Source: Streptomyces sp. Q6 (GTDB taxonomy: Bacteria > Actinomycetota > Actinomycetes > Streptomycetales > Streptomycetaceae). From it: 64,000 nt of DNA. The translations under genes and the position numbers were made by a program. The DNA lies in NCBI RefSeq assembly GCF_036967205.1, contig NZ_CP146022.1, positions 4,836,001-4,900,000 on the forward strand, written 5' to 3'. Below the pieces are notes generated by a model that was not told the DNA's origin, made no database searches, and was given only the letters and a program-made list of their open reading frames with translations. Positions 51,144 to 60,255 of this stretch are shown here, piece after piece; position 1 is the stretch's first letter, and every line of letters starts with the position of its first letter.

Positions 51144-51808
51144 ACAGCCCGTCCTGGCCCGTCGTCCTGGCGGAGGGCGATGTCGTCCTGCGCCCCATAA
51201 AGCTGCGCGACCAGCACGCCTGGCGCGAGGTGAACCGGCGCAACCGCGACTGGCTGCGCCCCTGGGAGGCGACCATCCCGCCGCCCACGCCGAGCGGCCC
51301 GATCACGCACCGACCGACCTACCGCCAGATGGTCCGCCACCTCCGCGCGGAGGCCAACGCGGGCCGGATGCTGCCCTTCGTCATCGAGTACCAGGGGCGC
51401 TTGGTCGGGCAGTTGACCGTCGCCGGGATCACCTGGGGGTCGATGTGCTCGGGGCACGTCGGCTACTGGGTCGACCAGTCGGTCGCCGGGCGCGGAGTGA
51501 TGCCGACCTCCGTCGCGCTCGCCGTCGACCACTGCTTCCGCACCGTGGGCCTGCACCGCATCGAGGTCTGCATTCGGCCGGAGAACGGGCCGAGCCGCAG
51601 GGTCGTGGAGAAACTCGGATTCCGCGAGGAGGGGCTGCGTCCACGGTATCTCCACATCGACGGCGCCTGGCGTGATCATCTCGTCTTCGCGCTCACCGCC
51701 GAGGAGGTCCCGGAGGGCATCCTCAAGCGCTGGCGGCGCCGGTGGCGCGGCAACACCGCAGGTCCGGGCGCACCGAGCGCGGCCGATCCCGGAGCTCCCT
51801 CGAAATAA
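51140..51808 (+). CDS. GNAT N-acetyltransferase (RimJ-like)
   Basis: The frame gives a complete GNAT only if it starts at CTG 51140, which overlaps the mogA stop as CTGA and adds [27 protein letters not shown]. The first standard start, GTG 51230, would remove the first beta strand. The 222 residues include YWVDQSVAGRGVMPTSVALAVDHCF near 116-140, and RIEVCIRPENGPSRRVVEKLGFREEGLRPRYLHIDGAWRDHLVFALT near 147-193, the RimJ/RimL pattern that acetylates protein N-termini. A rimJ-like gene occupies the same place in the mycobacterial galU-moeA-rimJ block. Confidence 0.88.
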   Translation: MNSPSWPVVLAEGDVVLRPIKLRDQHAWREVNRRNRDWLRPWEATIPPPTPSGPITHRPTYRQMVRHLRAEANAGRMLPFVIEYQGRLVGQLTVAGITWGSMCSGHVGYWVDQSVAGRGVMPTSVALAVDHCFRTVGLHRIEVCIRPENGPSRRVVEKLGFREEGLRPRYLHIDGAWRDHLVFALTAEEVPEGILKRWRRRWRGNTAGPGAPSAADPGAPSK

Positions 51809-51980
51809 AATAAATGTTCGATATTGATCGGCCGGGGACCGCACGGGCCATTAAATTCCCGTCCCGGTCGGACAGTTGATCGCATCAGTCACAAAAAAAG
51901 TTCGGAATATCAGCCAGATCGTGCGACACACCGGCCCAATTGGCGGATGGCCTCACGCAAACCCCTCTACGGTGTGAGGC
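51809..51980. other. AT-rich spacer upstream of sepX
   Basis: No gene is seen. It contains A/T-rich runs unusual for this genome (TAAAATAAATG and an A7 tract). GCCTCAC-N17-GTGAGGC (51950-51980) forms a 7-bp inverted repeat that abuts the sepX start, a possible operator or leader structure. Confidence 0.5.
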
Positions 51981-53189
51981 GTGAGCAGCAGCGGCCTCAT
52001 CTACGCAGTCATCGTCGGGGCCTGGGCCGCCTACTTGGTGCCGATGTGGCTCCGTAGGCAGGACGAGCTGAACGAAGCCCGTCCGACGGAACGCTTCAGC
52101 ACCGCCATCCGGCTCCTCTCCGGTCGGGCGGGCATGGAGCGCCGATACGCCAAGGACCTGCAAGCGCGCACGCCCGGGACGGACGAGCGGAGCGGCGACC
52201 CGGCCGACCCGGACGCGATCACCGACGCGGTGGACGTCCGGGCCTTCGTCACGTCCCCGGCCACCGAACGCCGTCACCCGGAGCCCGCACGGGAGCTCGT
52301 ACGCGAAGCCGTACGCGAATCCCCGCGCGAGCCGGAGCGGGAGCCCGCGCGCGAACCGGCGCCCGAGCCCGTCGCCCCGCCCCGGCAGACGCCCAAGCCG
52401 CGCCCCACGAGCGCCGCCTCCGCCGAGGCGCTGGCACGCGCCCGCCGGACCAAGGTGCTCGCCCGCCGTCGCCGTACGACCGTGCTGCTCTTCGCCGCCT
52501 TCACCATCGGCGCCGTCGTCGCCGGGGTCGGCGGCGTCTCCTTCCTCTGGGCGCCCGCCGCGCCCGCCCTCCTGCTCAGCGCGTACATCGTCTATCTGCG
52601 CGCCCAGGAGCGACGCCGCTTCGCCTACGTCATGGACCGCCGCCGCGCCGAGATCGCCGCGCAGCGGCTGCGCGAGCGCCAGCCCCGCAGGCGCCAGCCG
52701 GCCACCCACCGCGCCGAGGTCGAGTACGCCGACAACGCGGAGGAAGGACCAGGCGCCGAGCCGGCCACCGACCCCGGGCTCGAAGCGCTCGCCGCCGACC
52801 GGCGCGCGCTCGTCGAGCAGACCGATCACGCGGAGTGGGTCGACCAGCAGCGCGAGCGCCAGCGCCGTCCGGGCCCCGGCGACAGCTGGGACCCGGTGCC
52901 CGTCCCGCTGCCCACGTACGTGACCGCGCCCGTCGCCCCGCGCGCCGGTGGCGGCATCGACTACGGCGCCCCGGAGACCTGGAGTTCGGCCCGGTCCTCC
53001 GCCGCCGAGCAGGCGGCCCCCGAGCCGCAGCCGCAGGAGGACGAGCAGGCCACGGCCGACGGCGGCCGCAGCGACGCCCGCCGCGCCGCCTCCGCACGCC
53101 GCTCCCGCGAGCGCGGCCGCACGCCCCTCTTCGACCAGTACGACAACGGCGCCGGCGCCGACGGCCGGCCGCGCGCCGCCAACGAGTAG
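51981..53189 (+). CDS. sepX: Divisome membrane protein SepX/GlpR
   Basis: The 402-residue membrane protein has TM1 near 5-24 (GLIYAVIVGAWAAYLVPMWL), the conserved LRRQDELNEARPTERFSTAIRLL segment near 24-46, an Arg/Glu/Pro-rich cytosolic linker, and a hydrophobic hairpin near 165-206 (VLLFAAFTIGAVVAGVGG, then LLLSAYIVYLRAQERRRFAYVMDRRR). A long disordered tail follows. Domain order and location after galU-moeA-rimJ match the actinobacterial SepX/GlpR family, known to act at septa with FtsZ partners in Streptomyces. GTG 51981 lies at the end of an inverted repeat. Confidence 0.85.
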   Translation: MSSSGLIYAVIVGAWAAYLVPMWLRRQDELNEARPTERFSTAIRLLSGRAGMERRYAKDLQARTPGTDERSGDPADPDAITDAVDVRAFVTSPATERRHPEPARELVREAVRESPREPEREPAREPAPEPVAPPRQTPKPRPTSAASAEALARARRTKVLARRRRTTVLLFAAFTIGAVVAGVGGVSFLWAPAAPALLLSAYIVYLRAQERRRFAYVMDRRRAEIAAQRLRERQPRRRQPATHRAEVEYADNAEEGPGAEPATDPGLEALAADRRALVEQTDHAEWVDQQRERQRRPGPGDSWDPVPVPLPTYVTAPVAPRAGGGIDYGAPETWSSARSSAAEQAAPEPQPQEDEQATADGGRSDARRAASARRSRERGRTPLFDQYDNGAGADGRPRAANE

Positions 53190-53286
53190 GGCTCCCCGCC
53201 TCGGGCTGACCAGCTCGGGAACGGATTTCCAAGCACCCGGATCGGGGTGCTAGAGTTTCACTCGTTGCAAGGGCCGAACGGCCCGA

Positions 53287-53360
53287 GGGCCTGTGGCGCA
53301 GTCTGGTAGCGCACCTCGTTCGCATCGAGGGGGTCTGGGGTTCAAATCCCCACAGGTCCA
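53287..53360 (+). tRNA. tRNA-Ala (anticodon CGC)
   Basis: The acceptor GGGCCTG pairs with CAGGTCC and includes the G3-U70 pair that identifies tRNA-Ala. The anticodon stem CCTCG/CGAGG holds a TTCGCAT loop with anticodon CGC (reads GCG). The T arm is CTGGG/TTCAAAT/CCCCA-like, and discriminator A ends at 53360. CCA is not encoded. Confidence 0.95.
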
Positions 53361-53494
53361 CTGCAACGCCGAACGCGATTCAACTCGTGGACGGCAGACG
53401 GGATCCCGTCCGATCGAAAGATCGGGCGGGATCTCTGCGTTGGTGGCCCGTTCGACGGTGGCCCCCGCGCCCACGGCGCGCGAGAATCGCCCGC

Positions 53495-55507
53495 ATGTCT
53501 GAGTCCTTCGGTGGCACAGCCACCTTTCGCGACCTTTCCGCCTTCGTCGCCCGGCCTCGCCTCAACTCCCTTGCCCTGTCCGCCGACGGCAGCCGGCTCG
53601 TCGCCGCCGTGCAGAGCCTGTCGAAGGACGGGACGCGGTACGTGTCCGGCCTGTGGGAGATCGACCCGGCCGGAGAGCGTGACGCGCTGCGGCTGACCCG
53701 CTCGGGCAAGGGGGAGTCCGCGCCCGCGTTCGGCCCGGACGGCACCCTGTACTTCCTGTCCGGCCGGGCCGCGGACAGCGACGGCGACGAGGACGAGGGC
53801 ACCGCGCTCTGGGCGCTGCCCCCGCGCGGCGAGGCCGCCGTCGTGGCCGGGCACCCCGGCGGGATCACCGCGTTCACCGTCGCCAGGGACTCCGGCGCGC
53901 TCTGCCACACCGCCGGGCTGCTGCCCGGGGCCGCCGACGCGGAGGCGCACGGCAAGCTCCGTACGGCACGCAAGGACGCCAAGGTCACCGCGATCCTGTA
54001 CGAGAGCGGGCCGACCCGCGCCTGGGACCACGACCTCGGCCCCGAGGAGCCGCACACCTTCGTCCGGGCCGGTGCCGACGCGGAGCCGGTCGACGTCGGC
54101 GGGCAGGGGGTGGGTCTGGAGGATCCGGGGGACGCGGCGCTGTCGCCGGACGGCACCCGGGTCGCGTACCGCAGGTTCGTACCCGGGCGGGTCCCGGACG
54201 AGAACCGCAGCGCCGTGGTGGTCGCCGACGCGGTGAGCGGTGCCGAGATCCAGGTCGTCGCCGACGTCGAGCACCTCTACGAGGCGCCGCGGTTCACACG
54301 GGACGGCTCGGCCGTCGTGTGCTGCCGGATGCGCTACCCGACGTACGACGTGCCCTGGGACGCGACCCTCGTACGGATCGACCTGGCCGACGGGTCGGTG
54401 CGGGACCTGCTGCCCGGGTTCGACAACTGGCCCGGTGGCGTGGTCTGTTCGCCGGTCGACGACACGCTCTTCTTCACGGCCGACGAGCAGGGCCACGCGC
54501 CCGTCTTCCGGCGCGACCCCGACGGCGGCGTCACACGGCTCACCGCGTCGGGCGCGTACGGGTCCCTGTCCGTGGCCCCCGACGGGCGGACGCTCTACGC
54601 CCTGCGCAACGCGGTCGACTCCCCGCCGAGGCCCGTCCGCATCGACGCCGGGCGTGCCGACCAGACGCCCGTCGAACTGCCGGCGCCCGGCGACCTCGGG
54701 GCGCTGCCGGGCACGCTCACCGAGGTGCACGCGGAGGCGGACGACGGGTTCGCGCTGCGCGGCTGGCTCGTGCTGCCCGAGGGCGCGTCCGCCGAGCGGC
54801 CCGCGCCGCTGCTCGTCGCCGTCCACGGCGGACCGCACGGCACCTGGAACGGCTGGAACTGGCGGTGGAGCCCCTGGCCGTTCGCCGCCCGCGGCTATGC
54901 GGTGCTGCTGCCCGATCCCGCCCTGTCGACCGGCTACGGGCAGGTCAACCACGAGCGGGGCTGGGGGCAGTGGGGCGGACGCCCCTACACGGACGTGATC
55001 GCGCTGGCCGACGCCACCGAGGCGCGGGACGACATCGACGCCGGGCGCACGGCGCTCGCGGGCGGCTCGTACGGCGGGTACATGGCCAACCGGGTCGCCA
55101 CGCGGACCGACCGGTTCAAGGCGATCGTGAGCCACGCGGGGCTGTGGGACCTGCGGATGTTCCAGGGCGACACCGATGTCCCCTGGTACTTCCAGCGGAT
55201 CTTCGGCGACCCGCTGACCCGCCCCGACCGGTACGAGGCCGACTCGCCGCACCTGGACGTCGCGAGGATCCGCACCCCGATGCTGATCATCCACGGGGCG
55301 AAGGACTACCGCGTGCCCGTCGGGCAGGGTGCCGCCCTCTTCCAGGAACTCCAGCGGCACGGAGTCCCCGCGCGGTACCTGTACTTCCCGGACGAGAACC
55401 ACTGGGTCCTGAAGCCCCATCACGCCCGGCTCTGGTACGAGACGTTCCTGGGCTTCCTCGACCACCATGTCCTCGGCGCCGAGTGGCAGCGCCCCGACCT
55501 GCTGTGA
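53495..55507 (+). CDS. S9 (prolyl oligopeptidase) family serine peptidase
   Basis: The 670-residue cytosolic peptidase (no signal peptide) has an N-terminal beta-propeller at about 15-410 with WD/Asp-box-like repeats (LALSADGSRLVAAV, APAFGPDGTLYFL, AALSPDGTRVAY, LSVAPDGRTLYAL). A C-terminal alpha/beta hydrolase domain follows, with nucleophile Ser near 524 in GGSYGGYMANR, Asp near 604 in HGAKDYRVP, and His near 636 in ENHWVLKP. The layout matches acylaminoacyl-peptidase or dipeptidyl-peptidase IV-like members that trim short peptides. The exact specificity is not shown. Confidence 0.9.
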   Translation: MSESFGGTATFRDLSAFVARPRLNSLALSADGSRLVAAVQSLSKDGTRYVSGLWEIDPAGERDALRLTRSGKGESAPAFGPDGTLYFLSGRAADSDGDEDEGTALWALPPRGEAAVVAGHPGGITAFTVARDSGALCHTAGLLPGAADAEAHGKLRTARKDAKVTAILYESGPTRAWDHDLGPEEPHTFVRAGADAEPVDVGGQGVGLEDPGDAALSPDGTRVAYRRFVPGRVPDENRSAVVVADAVSGAEIQVVADVEHLYEAPRFTRDGSAVVCCRMRYPTYDVPWDATLVRIDLADGSVRDLLPGFDNWPGGVVCSPVDDTLFFTADEQGHAPVFRRDPDGGVTRLTASGAYGSLSVAPDGRTLYALRNAVDSPPRPVRIDAGRADQTPVELPAPGDLGALPGTLTEVHAEADDGFALRGWLVLPEGASAERPAPLLVAVHGGPHGTWNGWNWRWSPWPFAARGYAVLLPDPALSTGYGQVNHERGWGQWGGRPYTDVIALADATEARDDIDAGRTALAGGSYGGYMANRVATRTDRFKAIVSHAGLWDLRMFQGDTDVPWYFQRIFGDPLTRPDRYEADSPHLDVARIRTPMLIIHGAKDYRVPVGQGAALFQELQRHGVPARYLYFPDENHWVLKPHHARLWYETFLGFLDHHVLGAEWQRPDLL

Positions 55508-55508
55508 C

Positions 55509-56030
55509 TCAGTCCTGGAGCGGCTTCGCGTAGCAGCGGCTCAGCTCGTCGAAGCGGTAGTGGCCGAACTTCGGGCAGGGTTCGTAGCCGCTCGACGTGT
55601 AGAGGGCGATCGCCTCGGGCTGCTTGGTGCCCGTCTCCAGGACCATGCGCAGCCGGCCCGCCGCCCTCGCGTCCTCCTCCAGCGCCGCGAGGATCCGGCG
55701 GGCCAGGCCCAGGCCGCGCGCCTCGGGGGTGACGTACATGCGCTTGAGCTCGGCGTCGCCGTCCGCGTACGCCTCCTCGTTCGCGTCCTGGGTGCGCCAG
55801 CCGCCCGTCGCGAGCGGGGTGCCGTGCTCGTCGTACGCGATCAGGTAGAGGCCGTGCGGCGCGTCGAACATCGTCGGGTCGAGGGGGGTGACGTCGCCCT
55901 CGTCCCCGTACCGCTCCGCGTACTCGAGCTGGACCCGGTCGTTCAGGGCGATCGCGTCGGGGTGGCCGAAGGAGACGGGGCGCAGGGTGATCGCCGTGGC
56001 GGGCGCGGACTGAATGGTCATGCGTTTCAT
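55509..56030 (-). CDS. GNAT N-acetyltransferase
   Basis: ATG 56030 (or ATG 56021) gives about 173 residues; neither has a strong ribosome site. Motifs are ELKRMYVTPEARGLGLARRILAALEEDARAAG near 93-124, which includes the acetyl-CoA loop (EARGLGLA), and MVLETGTKQPEAIALYTSSGYEPCPKFGHY near 128-157. It resembles the GNAT group whose members carry a VETG-x-x-Q-x-x-A motif. The substrate is unknown. It is convergent with the S9 peptidase. Confidence 0.87.
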   Translation of the reverse strand: MKRMTIQSAPATAITLRPVSFGHPDAIALNDRVQLEYAERYGDEGDVTPLDPTMFDAPHGLYLIAYDEHGTPLATGGWRTQDANEEAYADGDAELKRMYVTPEARGLGLARRILAALEEDARAAGRLRMVLETGTKQPEAIALYTSSGYEPCPKFGHYRFDELSRCYAKPLQD

Positions 56031-56106
56031 CGTATCTCTATGCCGGGGGAGTGTCGCCTGGTTTGTGATGCGGTCGACCGTTCCAGTGTGCCGGTACCGT
56101 TGCCGG

Positions 56107-56910
56107 GTGCTGACTGTGACCTCTGTGAACGTGAACGGGCTGCGGGCCGCCGCGAAGAAGGGCTTCGTGGAGTGGCTCGCCGAGACCTCCGCCGACGTCC
56201 TGTGCCTCCAGGAGGTGCGGGCGGAACCCCACCAGCTGCCCGACGAGGTGCGCGAGCCCGAGGGCTGGCACGTCGTGCACGCCCCGGCCGGCGCCAAGGG
56301 GCGGGCCGGTGTCTCGCTCTACACGCGGCGCGAGCCGGAGCGGGTGCAGGTCGGTTTCGGTTCGGCCGAGTTCGACGGCAGTGGCCGCTACGTGGAGGTC
56401 GACCTGCCCGGCGTCGTCGTCGCCTCCCTCTACCTGCCCTCCGGCGAGGTCGGGACCGAGCGGCAGGACGAGAAGATCCGGTTCATGGGGGAGTTCCTCG
56501 GCTACCTGAAGGAGCTGCGGGGACGGGCCGCCGCCGAGGGCCGTGAGGTCCTCGTGTGCGGCGACTGGAACATCGCCCACCAGGAGGCCGACCTCAAGAA
56601 CTGGAAGGGCAACAAGAAGAACTCCGGGTTCCTGCCGGAGGAGCGGGAGTGGCTGAGCCGGGTCTTCGACGCGACGGACGGCGGCTACGTCGACGTCGTG
56701 CGGTCGCTGCACCCGGACGTCGAGGGGCCGTACTCGTGGTGGTCGTACCGGGGGCGGGCCTTCGACAACGACACGGGATGGCGCATCGACCTCGCGGTGT
56801 CGACCCCGGGGCTGGCCGCCAAGGCGCGCAAGGCCTATGTCGAGCGGGCCGCGACGCACGCCGAGCGCTGGTCGGACCACGCGCCGGTGACCGTGGTCTT
56901 CGACCGGTAG
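56107..56910 (+). CDS. xth: Exodeoxyribonuclease III
   Basis: The enzyme is a 3'-5' exonuclease and AP endonuclease in base-excision repair. GTG 56107 (VLTVTSVNVNGLRAA) gives 267 residues. Endonuclease/exonuclease/phosphatase-fold motifs are NVNGLRAAAKKGFVEWL near 8-24, LQEVRA with metal-binding Glu near 35, RYVEVDL near 93, GDWNIAHQEADLKNW near 154-168, WRIDLAVS near 225-232, and WSDHAPV near 256-262 with catalytic Asp-His. The short N-terminus is typical of the ExoIII rather than ExoA class. Confidence 0.92.
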   Translation: MLTVTSVNVNGLRAAAKKGFVEWLAETSADVLCLQEVRAEPHQLPDEVREPEGWHVVHAPAGAKGRAGVSLYTRREPERVQVGFGSAEFDGSGRYVEVDLPGVVVASLYLPSGEVGTERQDEKIRFMGEFLGYLKELRGRAAAEGREVLVCGDWNIAHQEADLKNWKGNKKNSGFLPEEREWLSRVFDATDGGYVDVVRSLHPDVEGPYSWWSYRGRAFDNDTGWRIDLAVSTPGLAAKARKAYVERAATHAERWSDHAPVTVVFDR

Positions 56911-56928
56911 GAGGGCGGCGGCCGGGGG

Positions 56929-57594
56929 CTACCCCGGTGCGTTGAGTTTGCGGTCCAGGGCCATCGAGAGTTCCGCCTCCACCACCGACTTGGCGAGCGG
57001 GCGCAGGCGTTGGACGTCCTTGTCGGTGCCGTGGGCGAGAACCAGGTCGACGAAGAGGTCGGCCAGGGACTCGGCGTGGTCGCGTACGCGCCAGGCGGCC
57101 GCGAGGACCTCCGAGAGGGGGATGCCCTCGCGGACCAGGGCCGCGGAGACGTCGAGCAGGCGGCGGCTGATGTGCACGATCTCCTCGCCGTCGGTGCCCA
57201 GGTAGCCGAGGTCCAGGGCGGCCTGGAGGTTCTCGGGGGTGACGTCGTCGGCGAAGTGGTCGGCGAGTTCGGCGGCGGAGAGGCGGACCGGGACCTCTTC
57301 GGTGGGCTCGCCCACGCCGAGGAGTTCGCCGACGTCGCGGCCGCGGTCGAAGGCCTCGGAGAGTTCGGCGATGCCGGTGAGGGTGTGGCCGCGGTCGAGG
57401 AGCGCGGCGATCGTGTGGAGGCGGGCCAGGTGCGTCTCGTCGTACCAGGCGATCCGGCCCTCGCGGCGCGGGGGCTTGATGAGGCCGCGTTCGCGGTAGA
57501 AGCGCACGGTACGGACCGTGATGCCGGCCGCCTTCGCCAGTTCCGCCATGCGGTACTCGCGCTTGTCGCCGGGTTGCGTCACTTCTTTCGCCAC
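56929..57594 (-). CDS. MerR-family transcriptional regulator
   Basis: GTG 57594 gives 221 residues. The N-terminal MerR winged helix lies at about 14-80 (YRMAELAKAAGITVRTVRFYRERGLIKPPRREGRIAWYDETHLARLHTIAALLDRGHTLTGI), but no MerR-type metal-binding Cys is seen. The larger C-terminal alpha-helical domain is a ligand-sensing or unknown domain. It is divergent from the monooxygenase operon with two dyads in the spacer, so it is the likely regulator of that operon. The inducer is unknown. Confidence 0.9.
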   Translation of the reverse strand: MAKEVTQPGDKREYRMAELAKAAGITVRTVRFYRERGLIKPPRREGRIAWYDETHLARLHTIAALLDRGHTLTGIAELSEAFDRGRDVGELLGVGEPTEEVPVRLSAAELADHFADDVTPENLQAALDLGYLGTDGEEIVHISRRLLDVSAALVREGIPLSEVLAAAWRVRDHAESLADLFVDLVLAHGTDKDVQRLRPLAKSVVEAELSMALDRKLNAPG

Positions 57595-57696
57595 GTGGCG
57601 AGCCTATGACACGTACGGCGGACCGCAGGGTCCCCTGGTGGGGGCGGGGGCCGGGCGACGGGCGGATGTACCGACGGTAACTTTCCTCCGCCCGCC

Positions 57697-57714
57697 CCCT
57701 ACCCATCGGTAGGG
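57697..57714. promoter_or_regulatory. Dyad 1 in the MerR/BVMO spacer
   Basis: CCCTACC-CATC-GGTAGGG is a perfect 7-bp dyad with a 4-base centre, the symmetric form of a MerR-binding site between promoter elements. It lies 68 bases before the monooxygenase start. Confidence 0.5.
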
Positions 57715-57737
57715 AGCTGCTCTACGCTCCGAATTGC

Positions 57738-57753
57738 GCCAGTGTTCACTGGC
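57738..57753. promoter_or_regulatory. Dyad 2 in the MerR/BVMO spacer
   Basis: GCCAGTG-TT-CACTGGC is a perfect 7-bp dyad, 29 bases before the monooxygenase start. Two distinct dyads suggest two binding proteins or two promoters. Confidence 0.5.
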
Positions 57754-57781
57754 AGGGTCGTGCGGCAAGGGAGGCGCCGGG

Positions 57782-59323
57782 ATGGGCAGCGACGAGCGCG
57801 GGCATGAGCACGTACGGGTGGCGGTGATCGGTTCCGGCTTCGGCGGGCTCGGCGCGGCGGTCCGGCTGCGCCGCGAGGGCATCACCGACTTCGTGGTCCT
57901 GGAGCGGGCCGACGCGGTGGGCGGGACCTGGCGCGACAACAGCTACCCGGGGTGCGCGTGCGACGTGCCCTCGCATCTGTACTCGTTCTCGTTCGCGCCG
58001 AACCCGGACTGGCCGCGCACCTTCTCCGGGCAGGAGCGCATCCGCGAGTACCTGGAGCATGTCGCCGACACCTTCCGGCTGCGGCCGCACATCCGCTTCA
58101 ACTGCGAAGTGACACAGGCGCGTTGGGACAGCGAGAAGCTGTGGTGGGAGGTCGAGACGACCGGCGGGACGTTCACCGCCGACGTGGTCGTCTCCGCGAC
58201 CGGTCCGCTGTCCGACCCGAAGACGCCGGACATCGAGGGGCTCGACACGTTCCCCGGCAAGGTGTTCCACTCCGCGCGCTGGGACCACGACTACGACCTG
58301 CGGGGCAAGCGCGTCGCCATGATCGGGACCGGCGCCTCGGCCATCCAGATCGTGCCCGCGATCCAGAAGGAGGTCGGCTCCCTCACGCTGTTCCAGCGCA
58401 CGCCGCCGTGGGTCATGCCGCGCGCCGACCGGAGCATCACCAGGGCCGAGCGCTGGGTGCACCGGCAGCTGCCCTTCACCACGCAGGCGCGGCGCGGACT
58501 CCTGTGGGGCATCAGGGAGTTGCAGGTCCAGGCGTTCACCAAGCGGCCCAACGAACTGGGCGTCGTCGAGCAGCTCGCCAAGCGGAACATGTACCGGGCG
58601 ATCAAGGACCCGGCGACGCGTGCCGCGCTGACCCCCGACTACCGGATCGGCTGCAAGCGGATCCTGCTGTCCAACACGTACTATCCGGCGCTCGCCCAGC
58701 CGAACGTGGCCCTGGTGGCGTCCGGTCTGAAGGAGGTCCGCGGCAACACGCTGGTGGCGTCCGACGGGACCGAGGCCGAGGTCGACGCGATCATCTTCGG
58801 CACCGGGTTCCACGTCACCGACATGCCGATCGCGGACCGGGTCGTCGGCGCCGACGGGCAGACGCTGATGCAGTCGTGGAAGGACGGCATGAAGGCGCTG
58901 CGCGGCGCGACGGCCAGCGGCTTCCCGAACTTCATGACGGTCATCGGGCCCAACACCGGTCTCGGCAACTCCTCGATGATCCTGATGATCGAGGCTCAGC
59001 TGAACTATCTCGCCGACTACATGCGGCAGTTGGACGTGCTCGGCGGCCGTGTCGCGCTCGACCCGCGCGAGACCGCCGTCACCGGCTGGAACAACCGCGT
59101 CCAGGACCGGATGAAGCGCACCGTGTGGAACACCGGCGGCTGCACCAGCTGGTACCTCGACGCGAACGGCGTGAACACCACCGTCTGGCCGGGCACCACG
59201 ACCGAGTTCCGGCAGGCCACGCGCCATGTGGACGTGGGGGAGTACGAGGTGGTGCGGGCGGCCGCGCCCGAGCCGCGTCCCCGCACCCAGGCGCGTACGA
59301 AGAAGAAGGCGGGTGCCGCGTGA
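57782..59323 (+). CDS. Baeyer-Villiger-type flavin monooxygenase
   Basis: This FAD/NADPH enzyme inserts oxygen next to a ketone to form an ester or lactone. ATG 57782 gives 513 residues. Motifs are FAD-binding GSGFGGLGAAVRL near 17-29, the GGTWRDNSYPGCACDVPSHLYSFSF region near 47-71, the BVMO fingerprint FPGKVFHSARW (FxGxxxHxxxW) near 157-167, and NADPH-binding GTGASAIQIVPAI near 182-194. A C-terminal TAVTGWNNRVQDRM and a basic tail follow. It heads a three-gene operon with overlapping junctions, GTGA to the hydrolase and ATGA to the SDR. Confidence 0.93.
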   Translation: MGSDERGHEHVRVAVIGSGFGGLGAAVRLRREGITDFVVLERADAVGGTWRDNSYPGCACDVPSHLYSFSFAPNPDWPRTFSGQERIREYLEHVADTFRLRPHIRFNCEVTQARWDSEKLWWEVETTGGTFTADVVVSATGPLSDPKTPDIEGLDTFPGKVFHSARWDHDYDLRGKRVAMIGTGASAIQIVPAIQKEVGSLTLFQRTPPWVMPRADRSITRAERWVHRQLPFTTQARRGLLWGIRELQVQAFTKRPNELGVVEQLAKRNMYRAIKDPATRAALTPDYRIGCKRILLSNTYYPALAQPNVALVASGLKEVRGNTLVASDGTEAEVDAIIFGTGFHVTDMPIADRVVGADGQTLMQSWKDGMKALRGATASGFPNFMTVIGPNTGLGNSSMILMIEAQLNYLADYMRQLDVLGGRVALDPRETAVTGWNNRVQDRMKRTVWNTGGCTSWYLDANGVNTTVWPGTTTEFRQATRHVDVGEYEVVRAAAPEPRPRTQARTKKKAGAA

Positions 59324-60255
59324 GCCGGCTGACGCGGGTGGCGGGCGGGCCGTACGAGCCTCCGGTCGCCGCACGGGAACTGACCGTGGCCTCGGCGGAC
59401 GGGGCACGGCTGCATGTCGAGGTGCACGGCCCCGAGGACGCCCCGGCCGTGGTCCTCGCGCACGGGTGGACCTGCTCGACCGCCTTCTGGGCGGCGCAGG
59501 TCCGCGCCCTCGCCACCGATCACCGCGTGGTGGTGTACGACCAGCGCGGGCACGGGCGCTCGCCCGCCGCCACCCAACTCCCGTACACCACGGACATGTT
59601 GGCCGATGACCTGGAGGCCGTGCTCGGTGCCGTGCTGGAGCCCGGCGAGCGGGCCGTGCTCGGCGGGCACTCCATGGGCGGGATGACGATGATGGCGGCG
59701 GCGGGGCGCCCGCGCTTCCAGGAGCACGCGGCGGCCGTGCTGCTGTGCAGCACCGGCAGCTCGGCGCTGGTCGCCGAGGCGACCGTCGTGCCGCTGCTCC
59801 GCGCGAGCGCGCTGCGCACCCGTCTGACGCGGTCGGTGCTCGGCTCGAAGGCGCCGCTCGGCCCGGTCACTCCCGTCGCGAAGCGGGTTCTCAAGTACGC
59901 GACCATGGGCCCGGGGTCGTCCCCGGAGAAGGTCGACGCGTGCGCCCGGATCGTGCACGCCTGCCCGCGCGGGGTCCGGTACGGATGGTCGCACGTACTG
60001 GAGAGGCTCCAACTCGACGCGGGTGTCGAGGCGTTGACGATGCCCGTCGCCGTGCTCGGTGGGACCGTGGACCGGCTCACGCCGATCGTGCACGCCCGGC
60101 GGATCGCCGCCGCGCTGCCGAACTGTGTGGGCCTGACCGAGCTGGCGGGGCTCGGTCACATGACGCCGATCGAGGCGCCCGAAGCGGTCACCGCGACGAT
60201 CCGTGAACTGTCCGACGCGTACGTGAAGTCTCAGAAGGGGGCGGATGCCGCATGA
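59320..60255 (+). CDS. Alpha/beta hydrolase
   Basis: GTG 59320 overlaps the monooxygenase stop. The 311 residues have the oxyanion HGWTCS near 49-54, YDQRGHGRSPA near 74-84, nucleophile elbow GGHSMGGMTM with Ser near 115, and the catalytic His in ELAGLGHMTPIEAPEAV near 279-293. A cap region lies near 130-230. In context it would hydrolyse the ester produced by the BVMO, giving an acid and an alcohol. This pairing is well known for BVMO operons. Substrate unknown. Confidence 0.9.
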   Translation: MSRLTRVAGGPYEPPVAARELTVASADGARLHVEVHGPEDAPAVVLAHGWTCSTAFWAAQVRALATDHRVVVYDQRGHGRSPAATQLPYTTDMLADDLEAVLGAVLEPGERAVLGGHSMGGMTMMAAAGRPRFQEHAAAVLLCSTGSSALVAEATVVPLLRASALRTRLTRSVLGSKAPLGPVTPVAKRVLKYATMGPGSSPEKVDACARIVHACPRGVRYGWSHVLERLQLDAGVEALTMPVAVLGGTVDRLTPIVHARRIAAALPNCVGLTELAGLGHMTPIEAPEAVTATIRELSDAYVKSQKGADAA

